A stretch of DNA of 64,000 bases from G051132615 sp051132615 (lineage in GTDB: Bacteria > Pseudomonadota > Gammaproteobacteria > Burkholderiales > Neisseriaceae). The first letter of the stretch is position 1. Each line of letters begins with the position of its first letter. The translations under genes were made by a program, and so were the position numbers. Of the stretch, positions 44,852 through 54,454 are shown piece after piece. The notes below the pieces were generated by a model. The model ran no database searches. It was not told the DNA's origin and saw nothing but the letters and a program-made list of their open reading frames with translations. Where the stretch lies: positions 2,852,001-2,916,000 of the forward strand of contig NZ_CP152375.1 in NCBI RefSeq assembly GCF_051132615.1, read 5' to 3'.

Positions 44852-47263
44852 ATGGGTTTAAAGAAAATATCTTTATTTTTGAATCTAATATGCTTTACGT
44901 CATTAAGTTTTTCTCAATTTGCTCATGCCAAAGTAGGTGTCATTCTTGGGCCAACACCAATTGATCAAGGTATGGCCATTCATGAAAAAGATTTTACTAT
45001 TTATAACGATAAAATTGCAGCGTCTTTTTCTGTTGGTACAAACAACTATTGGAATATGACAAACGGTAGTATTCTTGATGTTGCAATCGTTAAAGATGGA
45101 AAAATAGGCACAGATTTGGTCAATGATATTGGTTTTTTGAATGACCTTTGGACTGCCTCAGGGACTTTTAATAATGAAAATTTACTGAAATCCCCCCCTG
45201 AAGATATCACTTATAAAATAGAAAAAGATAAAATCATTGTCACCGCTAAAACCCGTTATTGGACTACTGGTCATAAACTGCCTTTAAATGTCACCATTCA
45301 GTATACTTTACAAGACAATAAAAATTATATTAGTTTGAAAACAACGGTTGAAAATCCTACTGGTAATGAACCATACAAAAACTTATACAGTGGCTACACA
45401 ATCAGTACGTTAGCATCCAATATGTTTGGGCCTTATGGTTATTATCCTGACCTTAAAATCACGGGAATAGGTGTGGGGGCAGATGAAGAGGTAAAAGAAA
45501 AATACGGAGAATTTGTTGTTACCTATGGCAAAAATTATGCCGTATCGGTTCAATTAGATGGCGCTAACTCTTATAAAGGTTCCAGTGGTTATAAAGATGT
45601 ATACATTAATCGTACAATTGAGCCAGGAAAAACCTATGTTTATACAGGTGAAATACTCGTTTCAGATAAAGGGGAAACTGCGCCTATTATTGAACGCTAT
45701 CTTGAAAAAGATAAAAGCATTCCATCTGCCTCTGTGAATGGCTATATTAAAGACAGTAAAGGAAATACAGTTAAGGATGCTTATGTGATTATCAGTAAAA
45801 AAGGGGGGTATAAAGAGACGGAAAAATCCCATGGTTCAACAAAATTGAAAAAAGACATCATGCAACCTTTTGCATGGAAAATTTCAGATGAGAAAGGTTT
45901 TTTTGAAGTAAAACTTCCTCAAGATGAATATCAAATCCATATTGAAGCACAAGGCTTCACACCATCTAATACTCAGAATATCAAATTGACTAAGAATGAA
46001 AAATTGGATTTCGTCGTTAAAGATGGAGCCAAAGCACAATTTAGTGCTGTTGATGAAAAAGGCATGCCTACTAATTTTAAAGTCACCGTATCTGGTGTGA
46101 CTTCTACTGTTAAAACGCTAGGTGGCACAACTTTTTTCTCTGACCCTAAAACACATACAACCCAAGTAGATGTTGCTGCACCAGAAACACCTGTGACATT
46201 CACTTTCACTCGAGCTAGTGGTTTTGATTCTTTACCTGTTATGGTGACAAAAAATTTAAATCCAAACGATGTCATTAATGAGAAAGTAGTTATTCCAACC
46301 CTAATTGAGACAAAATCAAGAGGCTGGTATGGTATGGATAATCATCAACATTCAGATATTGGTGATGGTGCAACCCCAATTGGCGAATTATATAAAGCCC
46401 AAATAGCAGCAGGGTTAGAGTTTAATGTTGTATCAGATCATGACTCAGTTGCCAACAACGCTAAGATGGAAGCTTTAACAAAAGAGGGTAAACGTATTTT
46501 TATCTCCAGTATGGAGGTTTCTCCTGGATGGGGACACTGGGGTATTTTAGGTATGGACTATACTAAAGAGCCCATATCGGCTAATTTTACCCCAGCCCAA
46601 ATTATTAAAGCAGGTCATGATATGGGAGCTTTGGTTATAGTCAACCACCCTTACTCTGATTATGGGTTCTTTAATAACCGAGACAGTGTCAAAGGTGGGC
46701 ATGATCAAGGAAGTGAAGATTTTGATTTTCTGGAAATACAGTCTACTGTTGATTTAACCGATAAAACCAATATGGATAAAAAAGCCTTAGATTTAGCCAT
46801 GAGCTATTGGAATAAAGGGGTAAAAAAATATCTTACTGGTGGTTCTGATCAACATGATGTGACTTCAGCCTTATATCCTGGAATCATCAGAATGTATGTG
46901 AATATTGAAGGTGAAGCAACATTACAAAAATACTTTAACTCTTTAAAAAATGGTCATGCTTATGTTTCAATGGGACCCATTATTACACCAGCCAAAAACA
47001 CCGTATTTGGTTCTACCCAAATAGCCAGTATGGGTAAAAAATATACCTTAAAAACAGAATTACAATCTGTAAATGGTTTGGCGAGCATTGATGTTTATAG
47101 TGAAGGTAAAATTATTGCTTCTAAAAAATTTGAACACGTAACGACTCCTGTGACTTATACCTTAGATGTTAAACCAGCTAAAAACACGTGGTATAGCTTC
47201 GTGGTAAGGGATAGTAAAGGACATTATGCAATCACTAACCCAGTATGGGTAACGGTTCAATAA
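44852..47263 (+). CDS. Secreted CehA/McbA-type PHP-fold metallohydrolase
   Basis: 803 residues with a signal peptide (KISLFLNLICFTSLSFS, cleavage near AHA-KV). Residues ~30-290 are a beta-rich domain; ~295-370 a carboxypeptidase-regulatory-like domain (ASVNGYIKDSKGNTVKDAYV). Residues ~490-700 are a PHP/CehA metal-dependent hydrolase with HQHSDIGDG, SDHDSV, NHPYSDYG and GGSDQHD as likely metal ligands; the rest is a C-terminal beta domain. Known CehA/McbA members hydrolyse phosphate or carbamate esters, and the natural substrate here is not known. Strong ribosome site GGGGGTG. Followed at 53 bases by a small secreted protein. Confidence 0.85.
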   Translation: MGLKKISLFLNLICFTSLSFSQFAHAKVGVILGPTPIDQGMAIHEKDFTIYNDKIAASFSVGTNNYWNMTNGSILDVAIVKDGKIGTDLVNDIGFLNDLWTASGTFNNENLLKSPPEDITYKIEKDKIIVTAKTRYWTTGHKLPLNVTIQYTLQDNKNYISLKTTVENPTGNEPYKNLYSGYTISTLASNMFGPYGYYPDLKITGIGVGADEEVKEKYGEFVVTYGKNYAVSVQLDGANSYKGSSGYKDVYINRTIEPGKTYVYTGEILVSDKGETAPIIERYLEKDKSIPSASVNGYIKDSKGNTVKDAYVIISKKGGYKETEKSHGSTKLKKDIMQPFAWKISDEKGFFEVKLPQDEYQIHIEAQGFTPSNTQNIKLTKNEKLDFVVKDGAKAQFSAVDEKGMPTNFKVTVSGVTSTVKTLGGTTFFSDPKTHTTQVDVAAPETPVTFTFTRASGFDSLPVMVTKNLNPNDVINEKVVIPTLIETKSRGWYGMDNHQHSDIGDGATPIGELYKAQIAAGLEFNVVSDHDSVANNAKMEALTKEGKRIFISSMEVSPGWGHWGILGMDYTKEPISANFTPAQIIKAGHDMGALVIVNHPYSDYGFFNNRDSVKGGHDQGSEDFDFLEIQSTVDLTDKTNMDKKALDLAMSYWNKGVKKYLTGGSDQHDVTSALYPGIIRMYVNIEGEATLQKYFNSLKNGHAYVSMGPIITPAKNTVFGSTQIASMGKKYTLKTELQSVNGLASIDVYSEGKIIASKKFEHVTTPVTYTLDVKPAKNTWYSFVVRDSKGHYAITNPVWVTVQ

Positions 47264-47316
47264 CCTTTGCTGTTATGTGTGTTGGTAATCTCAGCTGAAA
47301 ATATATTGAAATTCTT

Positions 47317-47790
47317 ATGATGAAAAAAAGCTTGTTTTTCTGTATTTTTTTATGGATCTATACGATTCAGCCTTCTATGGCTCAAAGTCTTACAGAGAGT
47401 ATCAATGGCCATTGGAAAATAGATTATCTAATCGGTTGTCCAGATGGAAATAGAACGATTAATCAATATCACTTAACTGAGATTACCAACGATCAGAAAC
47501 AAAAATGGCATTATGGTAATAACCTAATTGTCAATAATGATTTTACCTTTCGTTGTGCTTATTATGCTCCCTGTGGTAATGGCTGTTTTCCATCATCTAT
47601 TGGTCAGTATGAAATAATTGATCAGAATCATATTAAGCTATTTTTAGATAAGGTTTATCAAAAAGGGATGTGTGAACATTTTGAGAAAGAGTTACATCAA
47701 GATTTGGGTGTTTTTCTTGTCGAAAAAACCGAGAATGGTCTAAAGTTAAGTAAAACGAACTCACTTAAAAGCGATATAAAAAGACATTGA
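47317..47790 (+). CDS. Small secreted Cys-containing protein, function unknown
   Basis: 157 residues with a signal peptide (SLFFCIFLWIYTIQPSMAQ) and a mature region of about 135 residues with six Cys (GCPDG, RCAYYAPCGNGCF, MCEHFE) that could make three disulfides. The fold looks like a small lipocalin-like or other beta domain starting INGHWKIDYLIGC. No family recognised. It lies 53 bases after the metallohydrolase and is probably in the same operon. Confidence 0.65.
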   Translation: MMKKSLFFCIFLWIYTIQPSMAQSLTESINGHWKIDYLIGCPDGNRTINQYHLTEITNDQKQKWHYGNNLIVNNDFTFRCAYYAPCGNGCFPSSIGQYEIIDQNHIKLFLDKVYQKGMCEHFEKELHQDLGVFLVEKTENGLKLSKTNSLKSDIKRH

Positions 47791-47804
47791 TTATTTATAT
47801 CGCT
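47770..47804. terminator. Hairpin at the 3' end of the small secreted protein gene
   Basis: AGCGATATAAA (47770-47780) and TTTATATCGCT (47794-47804) pair perfectly across the stop codon. A second palindrome, ATTTTGAT/ATCAAAAT, lies at 47811-47828. Together they could terminate transcription from both sides. Confidence 0.5.
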
Positions 47805-47989
47805 GCATTTATTTTGATTCATCAAAATAAAAAATTATGGTACGAATCACACAATACCTAAAGTTTTTGCCACATAATACCTTTATTTTTCCTAGTTCTC
47901 AGCGTTGTTGTCGCCCATATTGTAGATTTCATAGGTATTACTCGTTAAAAAGTAATGATATAAATTAAAAATAATCATATTGTACATTT

Positions 47990-49540
47990 TCAATTACCTT
48001 TGTACTCAAGTTTAATCATCGGTTTTTTTAGAATATTTCCTTTAGCTATTTTATGTTTCCCCCAATAAGCCCCTAAAGTTATTTCTGGTTTGCAACGTCG
48101 ATCATAAAATAAAAATTGAATAACCTCGTATAACCACACTTTTTTACCAACCTGATAATACCAACGCATTGCTTGTCGAATATTGTGATCTGGATAAAAC
48201 AGAAGTCTTCCTAAAGCTTTAGGTCTTGATTGCATAATGATTTCTATACATTTCATCCATAAAAATAATCGCCATGGTTTTAAATAAGGTGTATGTAAAA
48301 TTTGATGTTTATAATCCCATCGTTTCAAATTGGGTTGAACTATTTTGCGATGACTGGCTTCTTCTCCAAAGCTTGTCCAACGATGAGGCGTTACGTAAAG
48401 TAGTTGAATCTGATCTGGGTCATAATTGAGCAGTTGCTTTAACGCACGCCACATATCTTTATCTGATTCTTCTTCAAACCCAGCGACCCATGTTGCTAAT
48501 GAAAGAATATGGTGTTTTCGCAATAATCGAATGGCTAGTTGATCTTCTTTTGTTGTACTGCCTTTTTTGATCCGTTTTAGTGTCACATCATCTGTATGTT
48601 CTAACCCTAATAGAAACCGCTCAAAACCTGCTTTTTTGTATAAATGTAAAATATCTGCATCTCTTACAATATCAGCAGATCTCATTGACGCCACTAAGCG
48701 TACATTTACTTTTTCCTCAATTAATGCTTCTAAAAATAGCTTCCATACTCGCTTAGAGGTAGAAAAATTTTCGTCTGCAAAATTAAATACCTGTACACCA
48801 TGTTCACGATGAAGCTGAGCAATTTCCTTTGCAAACAATAGTGGGTCTCGATGTCTCCAACGTGACCAAAACTCTCGTTGTCCACAATAACTACATAAAT
48901 GAGGACAACCACGAGAAAATTGAATAACAACAGCTTTCTGACCACCCCAATAGTGGTAGTGATTAAAATCAATTAATTCCCAACCAATACGATAATCATC
49001 CAGTCGTTGGATCATCGTAGCTTCTTCTGTTGCGATTACTTGTCCACGGTGATCTCTGTAGGCTATACCGTTTATTGTTTTTAAAAGGTTAAATTTATTT
49101 ATCGCATTGACCAATAGTGGAATTGTTTTTTCTCCTTCTCCTCGTACAATGAAATCAATACAAGTATTTTGTGTAAGAATTTCTTGCCAAAAATAAGAAG
49201 GGTGTACGCCACCATAAACAATAGGAATATCTGATTGTGCTTGTTTAATCTTTTGGCTAATTTCTAAAATAACAGGATGTGCAGAACTAGAGCCAGAATG
49301 CCCAAACATAATAATATCGGGATGATATGCTAATGCCTCTGATACTATTTGATGCAATGGCATGTTTAATCTATCCGCATCAAGTAGTTTAACTTCATGC
49401 CCTTGATCCAATAATGGTCCCCCTATACACAACAAACCAAAAGGTGGAAGATGATCTTTGGGAATTCGGCTTCCAATTGCTGGGTGTGGCACATTAATCA
49501 ATAAAATTCGCTTTTTTATCATATTAGAATCGTCATTCAT
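47990..49540 (-). CDS. B12-binding radical SAM enzyme, BchE-like
   Basis: 516 residues. Residues ~10-150 are a cobalamin-binding domain (PPFGLLCIGGPLLDQGHEVK, IIMFGHSGSSSAHP, PIVYGGVHPSY). From ~200 is the radical SAM core with Cys212-x3-Cys216-x2-Cys219 (RGCPHLCSYCGQREFW). SRWRHRDPLLFAKEI after the cluster is close to BchE, the anaerobic Mg-protoporphyrin monomethyl ester cyclase of phototrophs. No other chlorophyll genes are in sight, and such homologues occur in non-phototrophs, so this probably acts on another porphyrin or lipid-like substrate. Transcribed alone on the minus strand. Confidence 0.85.
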   Translation of the reverse strand: MNDDSNMIKKRILLINVPHPAIGSRIPKDHLPPFGLLCIGGPLLDQGHEVKLLDADRLNMPLHQIVSEALAYHPDIIMFGHSGSSSAHPVILEISQKIKQAQSDIPIVYGGVHPSYFWQEILTQNTCIDFIVRGEGEKTIPLLVNAINKFNLLKTINGIAYRDHRGQVIATEEATMIQRLDDYRIGWELIDFNHYHYWGGQKAVVIQFSRGCPHLCSYCGQREFWSRWRHRDPLLFAKEIAQLHREHGVQVFNFADENFSTSKRVWKLFLEALIEEKVNVRLVASMRSADIVRDADILHLYKKAGFERFLLGLEHTDDVTLKRIKKGSTTKEDQLAIRLLRKHHILSLATWVAGFEEESDKDMWRALKQLLNYDPDQIQLLYVTPHRWTSFGEEASHRKIVQPNLKRWDYKHQILHTPYLKPWRLFLWMKCIEIIMQSRPKALGRLLFYPDHNIRQAMRWYYQVGKKVWLYEVIQFLFYDRRCKPEITLGAYWGKHKIAKGNILKKPMIKLEYKGN

Positions 49541-49815
49541 TTTTTTCTCAATTATGTCAATATGTGAAAATGAATTGATACTATAAAAGCATTATGTGAA
49601 CAGAAAATGAAGCTTTGTGTTTTCTTTGTGAATAGTGATGATATGAAGTAAATTCATTAATATTAATTAAAAATTTAGGTTTTTAATTAAAGTTTGCCTA
49701 TCAGTATAACTGCTGTTATATACTACAAACTCCTAATAAGAAAACGAGTGATTTTTTATAAAATAAGGGATAACTCTACAAATTTTCACTACATTATTGA
49801 TCACAAAGGAGTTTT

Positions 49816-50400
49816 ATGATGTCTCGATTGAAGAATCTAATTTTTGTTTTTATGGCCTTATTTTTACCGATCATTGCCTTTGCATCAAAATGGCAATTAG
49901 ATGATGCTCACACTCGTATCGGTTTTGAAGTGAACCATATGGGGTATTCAACAACTTATGGCTATTTTAAACAATTTGATGGCGTTGTGGATTATGAGAA
50001 AACTAAACCTGAAGACACCTCTATTCATTTCATCATTAAAGCAGCAAGCATCAATACTGATTGGGTAGCAAGAGATGAGCATCTAAAAAGTAAAGATTTT
50101 TTTAATGTTACCCAATTTCCTGATATGAAGTTTGTGAGTAAGAAATTTACATTAATTGACCCCAGCCATGCAAAATTAATAGGCGATTTTACTCTGTTAG
50201 GTATCACAAAACCGATTACTTTGGATGTAAAAATCAATAAGCAAGCAATTAGCCCAATGACCAAATTGGATACAATAGGTTTTCAGGCAACAACCACAAT
50301 TAAAAGAAGTGATTGGGGCATGAATTTCTTAATCCCAGCTATTTCTGATGAAGTTGTGATTAAAATCGATTCTGAGCTTAATCCTTTTATTTCTAAATAA
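49816..50400 (+). CDS. YceI-family periplasmic protein
   Basis: 194 residues with a signal peptide (LIFVFMALFLPIIAFAS) and the YceI lipocalin-like barrel: KWQLDDAHTRIGFEVNHMGY, then FKQFDGVVDY, LKSKDFFNVTQFPDMKFVSK, and the C-terminal RSDWGMNFLIPAISDEV. YceI-type proteins bind isoprenoid or other long-chain lipids in the periplasm; the ligand is not known here. AAAGGAG precedes ATG 49816, and a strong terminator follows. Confidence 0.9.
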   Translation: MMSRLKNLIFVFMALFLPIIAFASKWQLDDAHTRIGFEVNHMGYSTTYGYFKQFDGVVDYEKTKPEDTSIHFIIKAASINTDWVARDEHLKSKDFFNVTQFPDMKFVSKKFTLIDPSHAKLIGDFTLLGITKPITLDVKINKQAISPMTKLDTIGFQATTTIKRSDWGMNFLIPAISDEVVIKIDSELNPFISK

Positions 50401-50401
50401 A

Positions 50402-50434
50402 AAATATGATTACCCTAGCAGGGTAATCATATTT
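50402..50434 (+). terminator. Rho-independent terminator after yceI-like gene
   Basis: AAATATGATTACCCT and AGGGTAATCATATTT pair perfectly (15 bp, 3-base loop) directly after the stop codon. Confidence 0.75.
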
Positions 50435-50789
50435 CCGTTCAATTAGACATTATTTTCACTCTTGGTAAATTTCAACATATTCTTAATATAACAATCATTT
50501 GTTATTTCTCTGGTATAATGTAAGATATATTTTTTGTTTAAACATAAAAAATAAAAACTCATGAATTTATATATTTCAAAAATTTTTCCCGATGTAATTT
50601 TTGTTAGATAAATTAATAAATTTGCTTTTTATCTGTAATATTTGTTAATTTTTGTAAATATTTTTACATTAATGTTATATTTAAATACAAATTGAGCAAT
50701 TTATTTTAAAATCGAACGATTAAATCAGTCGTAGCCTTTATAAAAGGTAAATGTAGGGCACATGATCAATATTAATACAAAGAGGTTTA
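50435..50789. other. AT-rich leader of the fourth autotransporter
   Basis: 355 bases, AT-rich with no ORF. The long A/T runs resemble the leaders of the other adhesin genes in this window. It ends in a good ribosome site (AGAGG). Confidence 0.5.
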
Positions 50790-53420
50790 ATGAAAAGTAC
50801 AGTAAAGGCATATAATACAGCAAGTAAATTCTCAAAAAAACGAACAGCAATCATCATTTCATCTACACTATCCCTTATGGCCTTTAGCACAGAGGTTATG
50901 GCTGAGTATGCCACAATCAATAATAATGAAGAGCGCGAGGTCAACAATCAATGGGATTTAGGTAACGCTGGCAGCATAAATGTTGGTCGCGATACGAAAG
51001 GAACATTAACGGTTTCTTCTGGTGGAAACATTAACACAAATTTATTAAATATTGGCCGTTATGCTGGTGATGGAGAAGTTAACGTTATTAAAGGCGGTGT
51101 AATTACGATTAATAACAACAATAGCTATTCTTACCCTTTAGCAATAGGGGGTGACGGAGGCTCTGGAGCCACATCAAAAGGAACAAAAGGGATACTGAAT
51201 ATAGTAGGTGACGGTAGCCAGGTTATTGTTAATTCTACCCGTTCTGGAGAAATGAGTGTTGGCAGCCAAGGGGCTGAAGGGCTACTGACGATTAAAGACG
51301 GAGGCAAACTTACTGCATATATAGATAGGTTTTATATTGGTTCTCGTGGAAGCACAGACACAAAAGGAGTTGTTATTGTTGATGGTATAGGCAGCGAATT
51401 GTATTCTAGTGGGCGAGTGTTAATTGGTGCATACAATGAAGGACAGGTATTTGTCAGTAATGGGGGTATATTTAAAACCGATGATCTACTAACTGTTGGT
51501 TATACTGATTCAAGCACAACTGAGAGTATGTTAGTCGTTTCAGGTGAAGGCTCTTTAGCTCAATCTAAAAATGTGACAAACATTGCCATAACGGGAAAAG
51601 GAACCGTTGTTGTTTCTGATAACGGTACTTTATCCGCTAGTCAAATTAATATTGCCCAATCAGCAGGTTCTGTTGGAGAGTTGGCTATCGGTAGCCGTAA
51701 AGGTGATGCACCAACAGCTGCGGGTAATATTGAAACTGATTTTATTCAATTTAAAAGTGGTCAAGGTACATTAGTATTTAATCATTTGGATCATGATTTT
51801 GAACTAAAAGCGGCCATCAGCGGAAAAGGCAGTGTTCAAGCCATCAGTGGCATCTCTATCTTATCCGGTGCCAATACTTATACAGGTGTAACCAGTATTG
51901 CTAATGGTGCAACAATACAAGCAGGTGCTACTAATACATTTAGCGTCAATGCTACTTACGATATTGACTCTGGTGGGACATTAAATCTTAACCATTATGA
52001 CCAAATAATTGGGCATTTAACCAACGCAGGAACAGTCAATTTAGGTGGAACAAGTCAAGGTGTTGGGACAACTTTAACTGTGGCGGGTGATTATATTGGT
52101 CATAATGGCACATTGATCTTTAATGGTGCATTAAATTCGGATACTGATTCTATTACCGATAAGTTGATTATCACAGGGGATAGTTCAGGCACTACTAAAG
52201 TTAGAGTCAATAATATTGGTGGGTTTGGTGCTCAAACCATTAATGGAATAGAAATAATTGAGGTACATGGTTCATCAAATGGGGAATTTGAGCAAGATGG
52301 ACGTATTGTTGCGGGGGCCTATGATTATTTTTTGACACGTGGTGATATCGCTGAAGGCAACTCAAATCAAAATTGGTATTTAAGTTCTAAATTTATATCA
52401 GACCCTAGCGAAGGAGGTTCAACAGGTGAAGGAGGTTCAACAGGCGAAGGAGGTTCAACAGGCGAAGGAGGTTCAACAGGCGAAGGAGGTTCAACAGGCG
52501 AAGGTGGAACCCAAGATGTAGTTCGCCCAGAAGCAGGTACTTACCTTAGCTTGCTTGAATACAATCAAAGCACATTTAACCATAGTTTTCACGACCGTCA
52601 GCAATTATTGGATAATCAATATCAATCTGCTTGGGCACGTGTGGCATATACCAAGACAAAATCTAAAGCCGCCAATGGACAATTAAACAATAAAGCAGAA
52701 CACACATTGATTCATTTTGGTTCTGATCTCTTACAACAAGACAGCTTACATTTAGGTTTAATGGGGGGCTATAGCCAAGAGGATATTCATACCAGATCAA
52801 ATCTATCTGGCTATACTGCACTGGCCAAATCGAATGGTTATTCTATTGGTGTGTATGGCACATGGTTTAACCAAGATAAAAATAATGGTGGTTTGTATAT
52901 AGATACCTATGCACAGTACAACTGGTTTAAAAATAAAGTAAATGGCCAAGCTTTGGCTCAAATGACTCTTGATACTGAAAACTATGTTTTATCAGCCGAA
53001 ACGGGGTATGGTTTTTACCTAGGTAAATTGGGCAATATGGCTTGGCAAATAGAACCGCAAATTCAATTTATTTATAACCATCATAATGGAAAAACCGGTT
53101 TTGAACCGAATGGTACTCGTGTGCACATTAATCAATTAGATGAATTTACTTCTAGAGCTGGTATGCGTTTTCAAGGAAAAAGCACACAACTTGAGTCATT
53201 TTTTGCTTTAAATTATTGGCATTATAATAAAAATGCTGCTATTTCTATGAATGATATACGGGTCGAGAGCAACCGTGCTCGTGATGTTTTTGAAGTCAAA
53301 GCAGGAGGTCAAATTCATCTGAATAAGCGTGTGGGCTTATTTACCCAAGTAAGTAGTCGTTGGGGTGGAGATTCAACCAGTGCTTTTGGTGGTTCTATTG
53401 GGGTAAAAGTGCAGTGGTAA
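50790..53420 (+). CDS. Autotransporter adhesin (876 aa)
   Basis: Complete autotransporter. A long signal peptide (positively charged residues 1-22, hydrophobic core, cleavage near VMA-EY) precedes a beta-helix passenger (~40-530) with repeats such as GGNINTNLLNIGRYAGDGEV and LTVGYTDSS. The junction segment (DKLIITGDSSG, GRIVAGAYDYFL) is followed by a Gly-rich linker made of (EGGSTG)5, then the barrel (from RPEAGTYLSLLEY), ending KVQW. Barrel and junction are close paralogues of the 926-aa protein at 2577. The linker is a perfect tandem DNA repeat and probably length-variable. Surface adhesion or aggregation is likely. Confidence 0.92.
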   Translation: MKSTVKAYNTASKFSKKRTAIIISSTLSLMAFSTEVMAEYATINNNEEREVNNQWDLGNAGSINVGRDTKGTLTVSSGGNINTNLLNIGRYAGDGEVNVIKGGVITINNNNSYSYPLAIGGDGGSGATSKGTKGILNIVGDGSQVIVNSTRSGEMSVGSQGAEGLLTIKDGGKLTAYIDRFYIGSRGSTDTKGVVIVDGIGSELYSSGRVLIGAYNEGQVFVSNGGIFKTDDLLTVGYTDSSTTESMLVVSGEGSLAQSKNVTNIAITGKGTVVVSDNGTLSASQINIAQSAGSVGELAIGSRKGDAPTAAGNIETDFIQFKSGQGTLVFNHLDHDFELKAAISGKGSVQAISGISILSGANTYTGVTSIANGATIQAGATNTFSVNATYDIDSGGTLNLNHYDQIIGHLTNAGTVNLGGTSQGVGTTLTVAGDYIGHNGTLIFNGALNSDTDSITDKLIITGDSSGTTKVRVNNIGGFGAQTINGIEIIEVHGSSNGEFEQDGRIVAGAYDYFLTRGDIAEGNSNQNWYLSSKFISDPSEGGSTGEGGSTGEGGSTGEGGSTGEGGSTGEGGTQDVVRPEAGTYLSLLEYNQSTFNHSFHDRQQLLDNQYQSAWARVAYTKTKSKAANGQLNNKAEHTLIHFGSDLLQQDSLHLGLMGGYSQEDIHTRSNLSGYTALAKSNGYSIGVYGTWFNQDKNNGGLYIDTYAQYNWFKNKVNGQALAQMTLDTENYVLSAETGYGFYLGKLGNMAWQIEPQIQFIYNHHNGKTGFEPNGTRVHINQLDEFTSRAGMRFQGKSTQLESFFALNYWHYNKNAAISMNDIRVESNRARDVFEVKAGGQIHLNKRVGLFTQVSSRWGGDSTSAFGGSIGVKVQW
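52410..52499 (+). repeat. Five perfect 18-bp in-frame tandem repeats
   Basis: Unit GAAGGAGGTTCAACAGGY repeated five times, plus a partial sixth, encoding (EGGSTG)n between passenger and barrel. Because the unit length is a multiple of three, slippage changes linker length without breaking the frame. Confidence 0.93.
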
Positions 53421-53530
53421 TTTATAATCATAGACATTCGTTTAAATTTACGAAAATACAAATAAACTAAAATTTTTAAAAGCATAGTCATGTTTAGTGC
53501 CCCCTTAAGAAAAATTTTATTAATATATAT

Positions 53531-54454
53531 TTAAAAAATAATTGGCGGGTTTACTAACCACAGTACAATTGGTAAAGTAATTAAACTAATGATTGTACTT
53601 AGAAACGTGGCACTGGATACCAATTCTGGCTTTGTATTAAATTGTACAGACAATAAAGTAGTATTAGCCGCAGAGGGCATAGCTGCAATAACAATAAGTA
53701 CATGCTTTGATATTAAATCAATCGGCATGAAATAAACCAGTAGGGCAGCGATTAACGGTGAAATAACCATCCGTACGATTAAGGCAAAAGAAACTTTTGC
53801 TACATCCAGTTGCTTAATTTTTAATGTGGCGAGTTGCATGCCTAAAATCAGCATAATTACAGGAATGGATGAGTCACCAATCATAGAAACTGCTAACATA
53901 ATTTCTTTTGTCAGAGGAATATGTAACAGTTGAAAAATAATACCTAATAGTGCGCCATAAGCAACGGGCATTCTCAACACTTGTTTTAATATTTCTTTTT
54001 GGCTAACATTTTCCGTATAATCGCTGCCTTTCGCCGCATAATAAACACCAATCGTGCTCATTATAAATTGTTGCAAGACCATCAAGATAACAGCAAGATC
54101 AAATCCCATCGCACCAAAGAATACCAATATAACAGGTGTGCCATAATTACCATTATTCATAAAACAAGAACCTAAAATTAATGCACAGCGTTCTTTTAAG
54201 TTGTATTTCATGAAGTGAGACCAAATAGAAACAAGCAAGACAAGTAAAAAACAAAGTGCTAAAACATACACAATATAATAGAAGTAGGCTGTTGTTAAGG
54301 CATGTGTATAAAATGTTTTAAACGCTAAAAACGGTGATAGGATGTAAAGGGACATCTTGGATAAATTAGCAATATCAAAATTTAATTTTTTTTGAGCAAT
54401 ATAACCAATAAGGAAAATACAGAATATTGGTAATAGGATGATAAAAAATTGCAT
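53531..54454 (-). CDS. AEC-family (auxin efflux carrier-like) permease
   Basis: 307 residues from ATG 54454 (the frame extends to a TTG at 54514 without support). About ten membrane spans in the two-fold arrangement of AEC transporters. MNNGNYGTPVILVFFGAMG and the span near MIGDSSIPVIMLILGMQLA are characteristic. Members export or import malonate, malate or other organic acids, and the substrate here is not known. It lies between the adhesin gene and the long AT-rich region. Confidence 0.85.
   Translation of the reverse strand: MQFFIILLPIFCIFLIGYIAQKKLNFDIANLSKMSLYILSPFLAFKTFYTHALTTAYFYYIVYVLALCFLLVLLVSIWSHFMKYNLKERCALILGSCFMNNGNYGTPVILVFFGAMGFDLAVILMVLQQFIMSTIGVYYAAKGSDYTENVSQKEILKQVLRMPVAYGALLGIIFQLLHIPLTKEIMLAVSMIGDSSIPVIMLILGMQLATLKIKQLDVAKVSFALIVRMVISPLIAALLVYFMPIDLISKHVLIVIAAMPSAANTTLLSVQFNTKPELVSSATFLSTIISLITLPIVLWLVNPPIIF

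Noticed and set aside
52410..52499. Possible CRISPR-like repeat array
   Set aside because: Direct tandem units without spacers, in frame within an autotransporter gene.
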